Shown here: one piece after another, positions 47,434-56,371 of the stretch | Position numbering within the stretch: position 1 is the stretch's first letter | Layout: every line of letters begins with the position of its first letter | Assembly (NCBI RefSeq): GCF_014284195.1 | Contig: NZ_JACOGC010000001.1 | Span: 682,001 to 746,000, forward strand | Direction of reading: 5' to 3' | DNA: 64,000 nt | From: Cognatundibacterium griseum | Lineage (GTDB): Bacteria > Pseudomonadota > Gammaproteobacteria > Burkholderiales > Burkholderiaceae_D | The notes under the pieces: generated by a model | The model's input: only the letters and a program-made list of their open reading frames with translations | Told to the model about the DNA's origin: nothing | Databases searched by the model: none | Made by a program: the position numbers and the translations under genes

Positions 47434-49311
47434 TTGGCTAATCAACATACAAAAAGCAGCCTGATCGGGCTGACGCTGGCTGCCATCGGTATCGTGTATG
47501 GCGACATAGGTACCAGTCCTCTCTATACCATGAAAGAGGTTTTTTCCGCGGAACACGGGCTTCCGCTCACCGAAGCGAATATTTTTGGTGTCGTTTCCCT
47601 GATTTTATGGGGGCTGTTCATCATCGTTGCCGTCAAGTACGTGACTCTGATACTGCGGGCAGATAACCGCGGCGAAGGCGGGATCATGGCGTTGACGGCA
47701 CTGGCACTGGAATCCGTGGGCAAATCTTCCCGCTGGCAATTTCTTTTGCTGATACTCGGTTTATTCGGCGCCGCCTTGTTTTACGGAGACGGCGTGATCA
47801 CGCCGGCTATTTCCGTGCTTTCTGCTATCGAGGGTCTGGAAGTTGCGACCCCCGCATTTAATCCGTATGTCGTGCCGATCACGCTGGTTGTGCTGATTGG
47901 CCTGTATTCCGTGCAGTCAAAAGGGACTGCCGGCATCGGTAAATGGTTCGGCCCTATCATGCTGATCTGGTTTTTCGCATTGGCGGCAATGGGTTTGTAT
48001 AACATCATCCGTTCACCGGTGATTCTCGGGGCGCTTAATCCCTGGCATGCCGTACATTTTCTGATGGAATACCGCTGGCTGGCTTTTCTTGCGCTGGGCG
48101 CAGTGGTGCTTGCTTTCACTGGTGCAGAGGCATTGTATGCAGACATGGGGCATTTCGGCAGCAAGCCGATCCGTGTTGCCTGGTTCATGATTGTATTTCC
48201 TGCTCTGGGTCTGAATTATCTGGGGCAGGGCGCATTGCTGCTGACAAACCCCGCAGCCGTCAGCAACCCGTTTTATCAGCAACTGGGGGCATGGAGCGTA
48301 TATCCGCTGGTGGTGTTGTCCGCCGTTGCGACGGTGATCGCTTCCCAGGCAACGATTTCCGGCACGTTCTCAATGACAAAACAGGCAATATCGCTGGGGC
48401 TGTTGCCACGTATGAATATTGTGCATACCTCATCCAATGAGATCGGCCAGATTTACATTCCTGCAGTCAACTGGCTGCAATTGGCGGTGGTGATTGCAGC
48501 CGTGGTCGGATTCAGTTCTTCCTCGAATCTGGCCTCTGCTTACGGTATTGCTGTGACTGGCACGATGCTGGTGACGTCGCTGCTGACTTTCTTTGTCATC
48601 CGCTACGGCTGGAAGCTGAATCCTGTACTGTGTTTTGTCGCAACGGGATTTTTCCTGACGATTGATTTTGCTTTCTTTTCGGCCAACGTCCTTAAAATTA
48701 TCCACGGTGGCTGGTTCCCGCTGGTACTGGGCATCACGATGTTCACCGTTATGGTGACCTGGAAACGCGGACGTGAGCTGGTATTTGAAAATCTTAAGAA
48801 GCATGCGATTCCGTTAGAAGATTTCCTGTCTTCCCTGTTCATTTCATTGCCCACCCGAGTTGCAGGAACCGCGATCTTCCTGCGCGGTGAGGCCGACGGG
48901 GTGCCGCACGCCTTGTTGCATAACCTGTCGCACAACAAGATCATTCATGACCGCGTAGTGTTTCTGACCCTGCATAACAAGGAAATTCCCTGGGTTCCGA
49001 TGGCAGACCGGATCAAGATCACCGACCTCAGCCACGAGTGCTATCAGATTGATGTGAACTATGGTTTCAAGGATGAACCGGACATTCCCAAAGTGCTGGA
49101 ACAATGTGCCGCGCAAGGACTGAAGTTTGAACCGATGGAAACTTCCTACTTCATCGCCCGGCAGACTATTATTTCCCGTCCTGGCAGTGGCATGGCTTTC
49201 TGGCGTGAAATGCTGTTTGTGGCGATGTCACGCAATGCCAGCGATGCGGCGGATTATTATCAGATTCCACCGAACCGTGTGATTGAGGTGGGCTCTCAGG
49301 TCGAGATCTGA
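47434..49311 (+). CDS. kup: Kup, low-affinity potassium uptake transporter
   Basis: H+/K+ symporter of the inner membrane. The 625 residues have about 12 membrane segments in the first 440 and a cytosolic C-terminal domain. Signatures: LAAIGIVYGDIGTSPLYTMKEVF, RADNRGEGGIMAL, and FGAALFYGDGVITPAISVLSAIEGL. The start is TTG at 47434, giving MANQHTKSSLIGL, the usual family beginning; the ribosome site is weak. Confidence 0.97.
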   Translation: MANQHTKSSLIGLTLAAIGIVYGDIGTSPLYTMKEVFSAEHGLPLTEANIFGVVSLILWGLFIIVAVKYVTLILRADNRGEGGIMALTALALESVGKSSRWQFLLLILGLFGAALFYGDGVITPAISVLSAIEGLEVATPAFNPYVVPITLVVLIGLYSVQSKGTAGIGKWFGPIMLIWFFALAAMGLYNIIRSPVILGALNPWHAVHFLMEYRWLAFLALGAVVLAFTGAEALYADMGHFGSKPIRVAWFMIVFPALGLNYLGQGALLLTNPAAVSNPFYQQLGAWSVYPLVVLSAVATVIASQATISGTFSMTKQAISLGLLPRMNIVHTSSNEIGQIYIPAVNWLQLAVVIAAVVGFSSSSNLASAYGIAVTGTMLVTSLLTFFVIRYGWKLNPVLCFVATGFFLTIDFAFFSANVLKIIHGGWFPLVLGITMFTVMVTWKRGRELVFENLKKHAIPLEDFLSSLFISLPTRVAGTAIFLRGEADGVPHALLHNLSHNKIIHDRVVFLTLHNKEIPWVPMADRIKITDLSHECYQIDVNYGFKDEPDIPKVLEQCAAQGLKFEPMETSYFIARQTIISRPGSGMAFWREMLFVAMSRNASDAADYYQIPPNRVIEVGSQVEI

Positions 49312-49348
49312 GTATTACCTTACCATCCTGAACGTCGGCATCCGAACG

Positions 49349-49384
49349 AAAAAAACCTGCAGCGGCAATACGGCAGGTTTTTTT
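49349..49384. terminator. Terminator after kup
   Basis: AAAACCTGC and GCAGGTTTT form a stem around a 12-base loop, with a T run on the plus strand and an A run on the other. It can serve kup and the convergent SSB-like gene. Confidence 0.85.
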
Positions 49385-49406
49385 CAATGATGGGCAGATG
49401 ACAGAT

Positions 49407-49715
49407 TCACTCTTCTCCTGAACGCACGCGATGCAGAATTGCGTGCGCCAGCATATCGAGCACAGGCCGCACTTTTCCCTGCTTATCCGTCCAGACTTTC
49501 GGTGTCAGCGCACCGGATAGCGCGACACTGTCGCCATCCGTTAATGTCAGCAGCGTATTCCTGACAAGATCGTTAAAGGCAATGACATTACAAATCACGG
49601 TCTCACCGTGATCGGTCACTGCTTTGACTTTGCAGGTCACATACACGGAGCCGGCGCTGCCGCTACGCTCCTCTGCATAACCGTACATACGGCCTGCGAT
49701 CAGACCATCAATCAT
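49407..49715 (-). CDS. SSB-like OB-fold protein
   Basis: A 102-residue protein with single-stranded DNA-binding protein features: IAGRMYGYAEERSGSAGSVYVTCKV, ETVICNVIAFNDLVRN, GDSVALSGALTPKVWTDKQG. It is shorter than chromosomal SSB (about 150) and lacks the acidic DDDIPF-type tail that binds partner proteins. Similar stand-alone domains are common in Burkholderiales. Function unproven; it could bind single-stranded DNA or RNA. Confidence 0.85.
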   Translation of the reverse strand: MIDGLIAGRMYGYAEERSGSAGSVYVTCKVKAVTDHGETVICNVIAFNDLVRNTLLTLTDGDSVALSGALTPKVWTDKQGKVRPVLDMLAHAILHRVRSGEE

Positions 49716-49840
49716 TATGCTTCCTCAATATGAATATAATTATTAAAACAGCATGATATATTGACGCACATTAGACGCCGGATTACGTTATTTTGCAAAC
49801 AGGCGTCGGCGCTCAAGTTTTGTGAAGATGAAAGGTGAAT

Positions 49841-51061
49841 ATGGGATTGAATGAGATTGCGGAAGCGTATGTCCGTCTGGTACTGGCCGTCGGAAAGCAC
49901 GATCCTGATTATGTGGACGCCTATATCGGACCTGCGGCCTGGCGGGACGAGGCGCAGTTATTGCCGCTGCCGGAATTGCAGGACATCGCCAATGTTCTGG
50001 TGCAGCAGGCAGAAAATCTGACGCAACCTCCGGCGGAACAGGTCGAGCGACAAGCTTTTTTAATCAGACAGCTGCAAGCTGCCAGCACGTTCATCGCGCA
50101 TCTGGCCGGACGTCGCTTACCGTTTGATGAAGAGTCACGCGCTTTGTATGACGCCGTGTCGCCTGCTGTGACGCCGGCTGATCTCGACATCACACTCGCT
50201 GAACTGGCAAATCTGTTGCCGGCAGAAATACAAGGCAGCGATCTGAATGCGCGCTTGTCGATTTATAACAAAGCTTTTGAAATTCCACGCGATAAGCTCG
50301 ACGCTGTTTTCACCGCCGCCATCAACGAAGCCCGTCGCCGCACCCGGCGCTATATCACCTTACCTGAGAATGAAAGTTTCCAGGTCGCCTATGTCAGTAA
50401 TAAAGTCTGGAGTGCATATAACTGGTACAAAGGCAACAGCCACAGCCTGATCGAAGTCAACACGGATTTTCCGATGTTCATCAGCCGGGCAATTGACCTC
50501 GCCAGCCATGAAGCCTATCCCGGTCACCATGTTTTTAATGTGCTCATTGAGAACGGGCTGGTCAAAGAAAAAGGCTGGATTGAATATGCGATTTATCCGC
50601 TGTATTCACCGATGTCATTTCTGGCTGAAGGCAGCGCCAATTATGGTATTGAGGTCGCATTTCCACATGCAGAGCGCATGCAGTTTGAAAAGGAAGTTCT
50701 GTTCCCGCTGGCCGGCATCGATCCTGCCAAAGCCGACCGCTATTATCAGATACAGGCGGTGCTGCAAAAACTGTCCTATGCCGGCAATATGGTGGCAAAG
50801 CAATATCTCGATGGCGAGATAGGGCGCGATGCAGCGATCGCCATGTTGATGAAATACAACCTGTCTGATGCCGACCGTTCGGCACAGCGTCTGCGTTTTA
50901 TCGAACATCTGCGCTCGTATGTGATCAACTACAACCTGGGTCAGGATGTCGTCCAGGTTTATATAGAAAATCGCGCCGGAAAAACAGATCAGGATTTACG
51001 CTGGCAGGTGCTGACTGATCTGCTACGCCACCCGAAAAGCGCGTCGATGATGGCGCTCTGA
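49841..51061 (+). CDS. DUF885-like zinc metallopeptidase
   Basis: A 406-residue protein with the motif HEAYPGHHVFNVLIENGLV (HExxH-like HEAYPGHH) at about 223-241 and a downstream Glu (AEGSANYGIEV), features of the DUF885 peptidase group. No signal peptide, so probably cytosolic. The start is chosen at the ATG at 49841, five bases after AAAGG; a GTG at 49835 in frame overlaps that site. Substrate unknown. Confidence 0.85.
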   Translation: MGLNEIAEAYVRLVLAVGKHDPDYVDAYIGPAAWRDEAQLLPLPELQDIANVLVQQAENLTQPPAEQVERQAFLIRQLQAASTFIAHLAGRRLPFDEESRALYDAVSPAVTPADLDITLAELANLLPAEIQGSDLNARLSIYNKAFEIPRDKLDAVFTAAINEARRRTRRYITLPENESFQVAYVSNKVWSAYNWYKGNSHSLIEVNTDFPMFISRAIDLASHEAYPGHHVFNVLIENGLVKEKGWIEYAIYPLYSPMSFLAEGSANYGIEVAFPHAERMQFEKEVLFPLAGIDPAKADRYYQIQAVLQKLSYAGNMVAKQYLDGEIGRDAAIAMLMKYNLSDADRSAQRLRFIEHLRSYVINYNLGQDVVQVYIENRAGKTDQDLRWQVLTDLLRHPKSASMMAL

Positions 51062-51168
51062 TGCTGTCGGAATAGGTGGGTCTGGTGGTAGAACAGGAGC
51101 AGAATGACTCTGGTTGTGCGCAGAGAATATTTTTCTGTTTTGAAGCGCTGAATGGCTATATCGCAGAG

Positions 51169-51498
51169 TTATCGTGTAATCAGTCTGACGGATAATGACT
51201 GATTATCCGCATTCACCGATGTGGTTGCGCTCAATGCCAGCAGGCGGTCGATATTCGGATGCTTGCCCGGAAATGCTTTGGCATCCGCCGTATGTTCCGC
51301 ATATAACGTCAGCCCCTTGGTCGCTGCTGCTGCATTAATGCGGCCGAATTCCTGTGTCAGCGCGTGATAGACGCGCACACTGCCTGCGGTGCCAGGCTTG
51401 TTTTCCAGGCGGGTGACCAGTCCTTCATCGTTCGATAATTCCAGCGCAGCAATATGATCGATGGCAGGCAGGGTGGCTAAAATCTCAGTGAATTGCAT
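51169..51498 (-). CDS. Small conserved protein, probably DUF2322
   Basis: A 109-residue protein starting MQFTEILATLPAIDHIAALEL. It resembles the uncharacterised DUF2322 family known from betaproteobacteria. No membrane or signal region, no motif. AAGGAAAAC lies ahead of the ATG at 51498. It stands alone. Confidence 0.65.
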   Translation of the reverse strand: MQFTEILATLPAIDHIAALELSNDEGLVTRLENKPGTAGSVRVYHALTQEFGRINAAAATKGLTLYAEHTADAKAFPGKHPNIDRLLALSATTSVNADNQSLSVRLITR

Positions 51499-51602
51499 TC
51501 TGTTTTCCTTTAACATAACAGAGTGATCGCATCGAAAAATTGTGCATGGCGATGCCGTCAGCTGATCTGAAAATGCTTAAAAAGCAGGTTCCATCATCAT
51601 CA

Positions 51603-51794
51603 TCATGGACAGTTCTTTTTCTTATCAATTTGCCGCTTGATCAAGGATACGAAAAGTTGAAATATGAAGAACAAACCACCAGATTTTAATGTTTCATTCA
51701 TCGTGTATGGACTGCCTGTGAATAGCGCAATGCCATGGACGATGAGAATCGCGACGATGGTTGTTAATACACAGTTGATGAATATTTTTAACAT
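51603..51794 (-). CDS. Small two-helix membrane protein, unknown
   Basis: A 63-residue frame with two hydrophobic segments (about 4-25 and 39-54) and a positively charged tail KRQIDKKKNCP, as expected for an inner-membrane protein with a cytosolic C-terminus. AT-rich. No family recognised; ribosome site weak. Confidence 0.5.
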   Translation of the reverse strand: MLKIFINCVLTTIVAILIVHGIALFTGSPYTMNETLKSGGLFFIFQLFVSLIKRQIDKKKNCP

Positions 51795-51984
51795 TTAAAA
51801 AAACTTTACTGACGCATGAACTCACGCAGGGCAAGGCGAGTAAACGCTTTAAATTGTACCTGCTATTTTACAAAGGCAGATTTTGTGGTGTTTTTTAAAT
51901 TGACAAATGAGTGTACTGCTTTGCTCTGTGCACGATAAAGTGAGATTGATCCGTGCTACTTGAAGAGTTTGCTGTTCTGAAATA

Positions 51985-52016
51985 CAAAAAGCGCATCCAC
52001 GGTGGATGCGCTTTTT
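51985..52016. terminator. Terminator downstream of the DUF4148 gene
   Basis: A near-perfect palindrome AAAAAGCGCATCCAC / GTGGATGCGCTTTTT with a two-base centre. It lies 26 bp after the minus-strand gene stop. Confidence 0.85.
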
Positions 52017-52041
52017 ATATGGGTGAAGCTATTGGCGCAGA

Positions 52042-52332
52042 TCAGTTCTGCTGAGTTTTCTGCGTATTCACTGCAGTGACTTTATTGTCCGCACCAGTTT
52101 TTGCTGCGGCCAGCCGGGCTTCTTCATTGGCTTTGGCACGGGCAGCTTTTTGTGCCGGATACCAGATGAAGCTTTCGCTGCCAATTTCTTCACCGTCAGC
52201 GCGTGCCTGTACCAGTTCGGCAATGATTTCTGCACGGGTTTTAGCGGCGGGAACCGGTGTTTCGGCAGCAATTGCAGCGCTGCTGCCAAAAGCGATCAGG
52301 GCGAATGTCAGTATGATTTGTTTGAGTGTCAT
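52042..52332 (-). CDS. DUF4148 periplasmic protein
   Basis: A 96-residue protein with signal peptide (about 1-22, ending AIAAE) and the DUF4148 pattern KTRAEIIAELVQARADGE. Burkholderiales carry many copies of this small family; the function is unknown. A terminator follows. Confidence 0.88.
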   Translation of the reverse strand: MTLKQIILTFALIAFGSSAAIAAETPVPAAKTRAEIIAELVQARADGEEIGSESFIWYPAQKAARAKANEEARLAAAKTGADNKVTAVNTQKTQQN

Positions 52333-52594
52333 GATAATTCCTGTCTGTATGAATCAATCTATAGAGACTGCCATGCATGCGTCGTTTTCAATCATTATGA
52401 GAAGTGGTGCGCACTTCCGATAATGACTGCAACAACGTCGTTGCAGAATTTGCGGCAGTTCGGTGTATGCGGGCTGCATCCATTCAGATGTCGCCTTGAG
52501 CCGACGGATGCAGTGTAGGCTTTCCTGTGCAAGCAATAAAGTGGCTTATTGGGAATATACTATTGCTGAATTGGGAATAATCAGGGGCTTGAAA

Positions 52595-53524
52595 ATGGAC
52601 AGATTGCAATCAATGCGACTTTTTTCAAAAGTGGTCGAACTCGGTAGTTTTGCCCGTGCGGGTCAGGCGCTGGAAATGTCGAATGCGGTCGTGACACGCT
52701 ATATTGCAGACCTTGAAAATCATCTGGGAACCCGGTTACTGAACCGCTCAACGCGGCGCCTGTCACTGACGGAAACTGGGCATGTGTATCTGGAGCGGGT
52801 GCGCCAGATTCTGGCTGACATTGATGATGCCGAGGCAGTTGCTTCGTATGCGTCCAGAAAGCCGGGCGGGACGCTGCGACTGTATTCTGTGCCGCATTTT
52901 GGCAAAGCCCAACTGGCACCGCTGCTGCCGGAATTCGCCAGGGAATTTCCGGATGTGGTTCTGGATATCAAAATCACGGATCGCCATGTTGATCTGGTGG
53001 AAGAAGGAATCGATGTCGGGTTTTTTCTGAATCTGCAAAAAGTCGATGCCAATATGATTTCTCGCAAGCTGGCGACATCTGAAGTACTGGTCTGCGCTGC
53101 TCCGGCCTATCTGGAAAAATATGGTACCCCGGCGACGCCGGACGATATAAGTCAGCACCGTTGTCTGAATTTCAGTTATGAATTTTTGCGTGATCACTGG
53201 CCTGTGCGCGAGCGCTGTCAGGATCCGTCTTCAATGCGTCAGATTCCGATACAAAGCAGTCTGATTTCCAATAATGCCGATGTGCTGCGTGCCTGCGCTC
53301 TGGCTGGAATGGGGCTGGTATTACGCACTTCATTTCAGCAGGGGGACGATATTGAGCAGGGGCGGCTGATCCGTCTGTTTCCTGAACATTGCTTTGGCAC
53401 GGTATCTATTTCCATGGTGTATCCGAGCCGGCGCCAGCTTTCTGCGAAAGTGCGCAGCTTTGTTGACTTTATCGCTGCCCGCTTTCCGCATCCGGAACAG
53501 GATATCTGGCAGCAGAATGTCTGA
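52595..53524 (+). CDS. LysR-family transcriptional regulator
   Basis: A 309-residue regulator: N-terminal winged helix (MRLFSKVVELGSFARAGQALEMSNAVVTRYIADLENHLG, residues 7-45), linker helix, and a C-terminal co-inducer domain (LRLYSVPHFGKAQLAPLL onward). The CrgA/AaeR-like subtype is typical of betaproteobacteria. The ATG at 52595 is chosen because the helix begins there; the frame is open upstream without homology. Targets unknown. Confidence 0.95.
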   Translation: MDRLQSMRLFSKVVELGSFARAGQALEMSNAVVTRYIADLENHLGTRLLNRSTRRLSLTETGHVYLERVRQILADIDDAEAVASYASRKPGGTLRLYSVPHFGKAQLAPLLPEFAREFPDVVLDIKITDRHVDLVEEGIDVGFFLNLQKVDANMISRKLATSEVLVCAAPAYLEKYGTPATPDDISQHRCLNFSYEFLRDHWPVRERCQDPSSMRQIPIQSSLISNNADVLRACALAGMGLVLRTSFQQGDDIEQGRLIRLFPEHCFGTVSISMVYPSRRQLSAKVRSFVDFIAARFPHPEQDIWQQNV

Positions 53525-53855
53525 AGGTTTTTACCGTGACCGCATGGCGGTTTTCTGAAAAAAAAGCAGCCCGCAGGCTGCTTAAAAGGATTTTTCATCC
53601 GGGAGACGCTCACATGTCTGCCGCAGATCATAATCGGGCTGAATGACGCAGTGATGACACGGGCCTTTTGGGACGTCATCCGGCCCGACGCCTGCATCTG
53701 GATTGCCGGATAGCCAAAATCACTGCGAAACCGCTTTTTCCGATGGATTTCTCTATGTAAACGGTGAATATTCACGGTGGATTGTCTATATAATGCCCGC
53801 AGAAAATTAGCGGGTTTTTTATTGACATGATTGACATCCTTGTACAAGCATCTTC
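53525..53855. other. Gene-free stretch before the symporter
   Basis: Holds a terminator (53564-53583), then about 270 bp without a gene. A TATAAT element in GTCTATATAATGCC near 53788-53801 could be a -10 box for the symporter, but a -35 box is not convincing. Confidence 0.4.
53564..53583. terminator. Terminator after the LysR gene
   Basis: AAGCAGCC-CGCA-GGCTGCTT stem-loop preceded by A8. The T run on the plus strand is short (TT), so it works best for transcripts from the right. Confidence 0.55.
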
Positions 53856-55280
53856 ATGAATACACTTATCTGGTTCGTTATTTTGTATTGGGTTATTTCT
53901 GTAGGTATCGGCCTGTATGCGGCCCGCTATGTCAGTAACTCCAGGGATTTCGCCGTTGCAGGGCGTTCATTGCCGATGTATGTCGTGACGGCGACGGTGT
54001 TTGCCACCTGGTTCGGCTCGGAAGCGGTGCTCGGAATTTCCTCGACTTTTGTCAAGGAAGGACTCAAGGGGGTGGTGGCTGATCCGTTCGGATCGTCGCT
54101 GTGCCTGATCATGGTGGGGCTGTTTTTCGCCAAACCTTTGTACCGGATGAATTTGCTGACCATCGGAGATTATTACCGCAACAAATTTGGTCGCATCGTG
54201 GAAATTCTGGTGACCCTGTGTATTGTGATTTCCTATCTGGGCTGGGTTGCAGCGCAGATCAAGGCGCTTGGGCTGGTGTTTAATGTCGTCTCCGGCGGTT
54301 ATATCACGATGAATACCGGCATGATGATCGGTGCTGCCAGCGTGCTCATCTACACTCTGATGGGCGGCATGTGGTCGGTGGCGATTACTGATTTTCTGCA
54401 GATGATCATTATTGTGGTTGGCATGATTTATATCGGCTGGGAAGTGTCGGGCATGGTCGGTGGTGCCGGCATGGTGATCGAACATGCGGCAAGCGCAGGC
54501 AAGTTTGAATTCTGGCCCGCACCGACGGCCCGCGAAACATTATGGTTTTTTGCTGCCTGGATCACGATGATGCTGGGTTCCATTCCGCAACAGGACGTCT
54601 TCCAGCGTGTGGCTTCTTCAAAAAATGAAGCGATCGCCGGCCGCGCCTCGATTCTCGGCGGCGTTCTCTATTTCTGTTTCGCCTTCATTCCCATGTTTCT
54701 AGCGTACTCCGCAACGCTGATTGATCCTGGTATGGTCGCCAGTCTGATCGATAAGGATTCGCAACTGATTCTGCCGACCCTGATCATGACCAAAGTGCCA
54801 ATGCTGGCGCAGGTGATGTTTTTCGGTGCGTTGCTGTCGGCGATTAAAAGCTGTGCCAGTGCGACTTTGCTCGCGCCTTCCGTCACATTTTCCGAAAACA
54901 TCCTGAAGCCGTTTTTCCCCAGACAGAACGACAAGCAATTCCTGCTGATGATGCGTATTGTCGTGCTGGCATTTACGGCAGTGGTGACCCTGTTTGCCAT
55001 GAATACCGAATCCAGTATTTATAAAATGGTGGAAAATGCCTACAAGGTCACGCTGGTGGCGGCCTTTGTCCCGCTTGCGTTCGGCCTGTACTGGAAGCGT
55101 GCCACTGCACAGGGCGGGCTGGTTTCGATTCTTCTCGGTATCGGATGCTGGGTGGCGCTGGAAATCACTGCGCCGGAAGGATTCTGGCCGCCTCAGCTGG
55201 TGGGTGTGCTCATGAGTATGGTCGGCATGGTATTGGGTTCATTGTTGCCTCAGGTATCACAGGGTAAGGCGGCAATCTGA
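53856..55280 (+). CDS. Sodium:solute symporter
   Basis: A 474-residue SSS-family transporter with about 13 membrane helices: SRDFAVAGRSLPMYVVTATVFATWFGSEAVLG, LGWVAAQIKALGLVF, TDFLQMIIIVVGMIYIGWE. SSS proteins couple Na+ entry to uptake of sugars, amino acids or organic acids; the substrate is not readable. It stands alone. Confidence 0.93.
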   Translation: MNTLIWFVILYWVISVGIGLYAARYVSNSRDFAVAGRSLPMYVVTATVFATWFGSEAVLGISSTFVKEGLKGVVADPFGSSLCLIMVGLFFAKPLYRMNLLTIGDYYRNKFGRIVEILVTLCIVISYLGWVAAQIKALGLVFNVVSGGYITMNTGMMIGAASVLIYTLMGGMWSVAITDFLQMIIIVVGMIYIGWEVSGMVGGAGMVIEHAASAGKFEFWPAPTARETLWFFAAWITMMLGSIPQQDVFQRVASSKNEAIAGRASILGGVLYFCFAFIPMFLAYSATLIDPGMVASLIDKDSQLILPTLIMTKVPMLAQVMFFGALLSAIKSCASATLLAPSVTFSENILKPFFPRQNDKQFLLMMRIVVLAFTAVVTLFAMNTESSIYKMVENAYKVTLVAAFVPLAFGLYWKRATAQGGLVSILLGIGCWVALEITAPEGFWPPQLVGVLMSMVGMVLGSLLPQVSQGKAAI

Positions 55281-55359
55281 GCGCTTCTTGACGCAATGCG
55301 CAAATTCTTGCTGAAAACCTTTATAATTCAGGGTTTTATCAGTTTTTTGGGGCAAGAGT

Positions 55360-55653
55360 ATGCCGATTTACGCTTATCGTTGTGAAGAATGCGGTTTTGC
55401 AAAAGATGTCTTGCAAAAAATTTCCGACGCGCCGCTGAATGATTGTCCTGCGTGCGGTAAGGCTGCGTTTAAAAAACAGGTCACTGCGGCCGGTTTCCAG
55501 CTTAAAGGTTCTGGCTGGTATGTCACCGATTTCCGTGGTGGTTCGGGCGGCGCTGCCGGCACATCAGCGCCTGCTGTGGCGCAGGATGCCGCTACTGCTG
55601 TGACGGAAACCGCAGCACCGGCTCCGGCGGCGGGCGAAACAGCCTCCGCCTGA
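55360..55653 (+). CDS. FmdB-family zinc ribbon protein
   Basis: A 97-residue protein with a zinc ribbon at the N-terminus: C-x2-C at residues 8-11 (YRCEECGF) and C-x2-C at 29-32 (DCPACGKA), then the conserved GFQLKGSGWYVTDF. The Ala/Gly/Thr-rich tail is disordered. It is always next to DUF502 and aspS in Burkholderiales, a fixed but unexplained cluster. Confidence 0.93.
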   Translation: MPIYAYRCEECGFAKDVLQKISDAPLNDCPACGKAAFKKQVTAAGFQLKGSGWYVTDFRGGSGGAAGTSAPAVAQDAATAVTETAAPAPAAGETASA

Positions 55654-55692
55654 TTTTCCCTTAACCAGTCGTCTTCACGTTTTTCACTGACC

Positions 55693-56304
55693 ATGCTGAG
55701 AAAATATTTTATTACCGGCCTGCTGATCCTGGTTCCGCTGGCGATCACCTTCTGGGTTCTGCACGCCATTATCAGCACCATGGATCAGTCCCTGTTGCTG
55801 CTTCCCGAGCAATGGCGGCCAGAAGCGGTGTTCGGCTTCCGGGTACCGGGTTTGGGCGCCGTGCTGACTGTGCTGATTATTTTTGTCACAGGTTTGCTGA
55901 CCAGGAATTTCATTGGCAATTATGTGGTGAAAGCATGGGAAGGACTGCTGAACCGCATCCCGATTGTGAATTCGATTTATTCGAGTGTGAAACAGGTATC
56001 GGATACCCTGTTTTCGTCATCCGGCAATGCATTCCGCAAGGCCGTGCTGATCGAGTATCCGCGCCAGGGTTCATGGTCGATCGGTTTCCTGACCGGCGTG
56101 CCGGGTGGCGATGTTGTGAATCACCTGCAGGGCGACTACGTGAGCGTCTATGTGCCGACAACGCCGAACCCGACGTCCGGTTTTTTCCTGATGGTGCCGA
56201 AAAAAGACGCCATTGAACTGGATATGAGTGTCGATGCGGCACTGAAATATATCGTCTCCATGGGTGTGGTGGCTCCCGAACATCTCCCCACCGACAAGAA
56301 ATAA
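55693..56304 (+). CDS. DUF502 inner-membrane protein
   Basis: A 203-residue protein with two N-terminal membrane helices (about 5-27 and 50-74) and the DUF502 signatures GLLNRIPIVNSIYSSVKQV and PTTPNPTSGFFLMVPKKD. Function unknown. It is 39 bp after fmdB and 67 bp before aspS, in the same direction. Confidence 0.93.
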   Translation: MLRKYFITGLLILVPLAITFWVLHAIISTMDQSLLLLPEQWRPEAVFGFRVPGLGAVLTVLIIFVTGLLTRNFIGNYVVKAWEGLLNRIPIVNSIYSSVKQVSDTLFSSSGNAFRKAVLIEYPRQGSWSIGFLTGVPGGDVVNHLQGDYVSVYVPTTPNPTSGFFLMVPKKDAIELDMSVDAALKYIVSMGVVAPEHLPTDKK

Positions 56305-56371
56305 ACGGCCAGGCAGCCAAAAGCTGCCGGCTGACTCATTTTTAATTTTGAATACAGACAGGTAAGAAATT

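Noticed and set aside
53700..53760. GATGAC...GTCATC partial inverted repeat before the symporter as a terminator
   Set aside because: Long imperfect loop and no T run; too weak to annotate.
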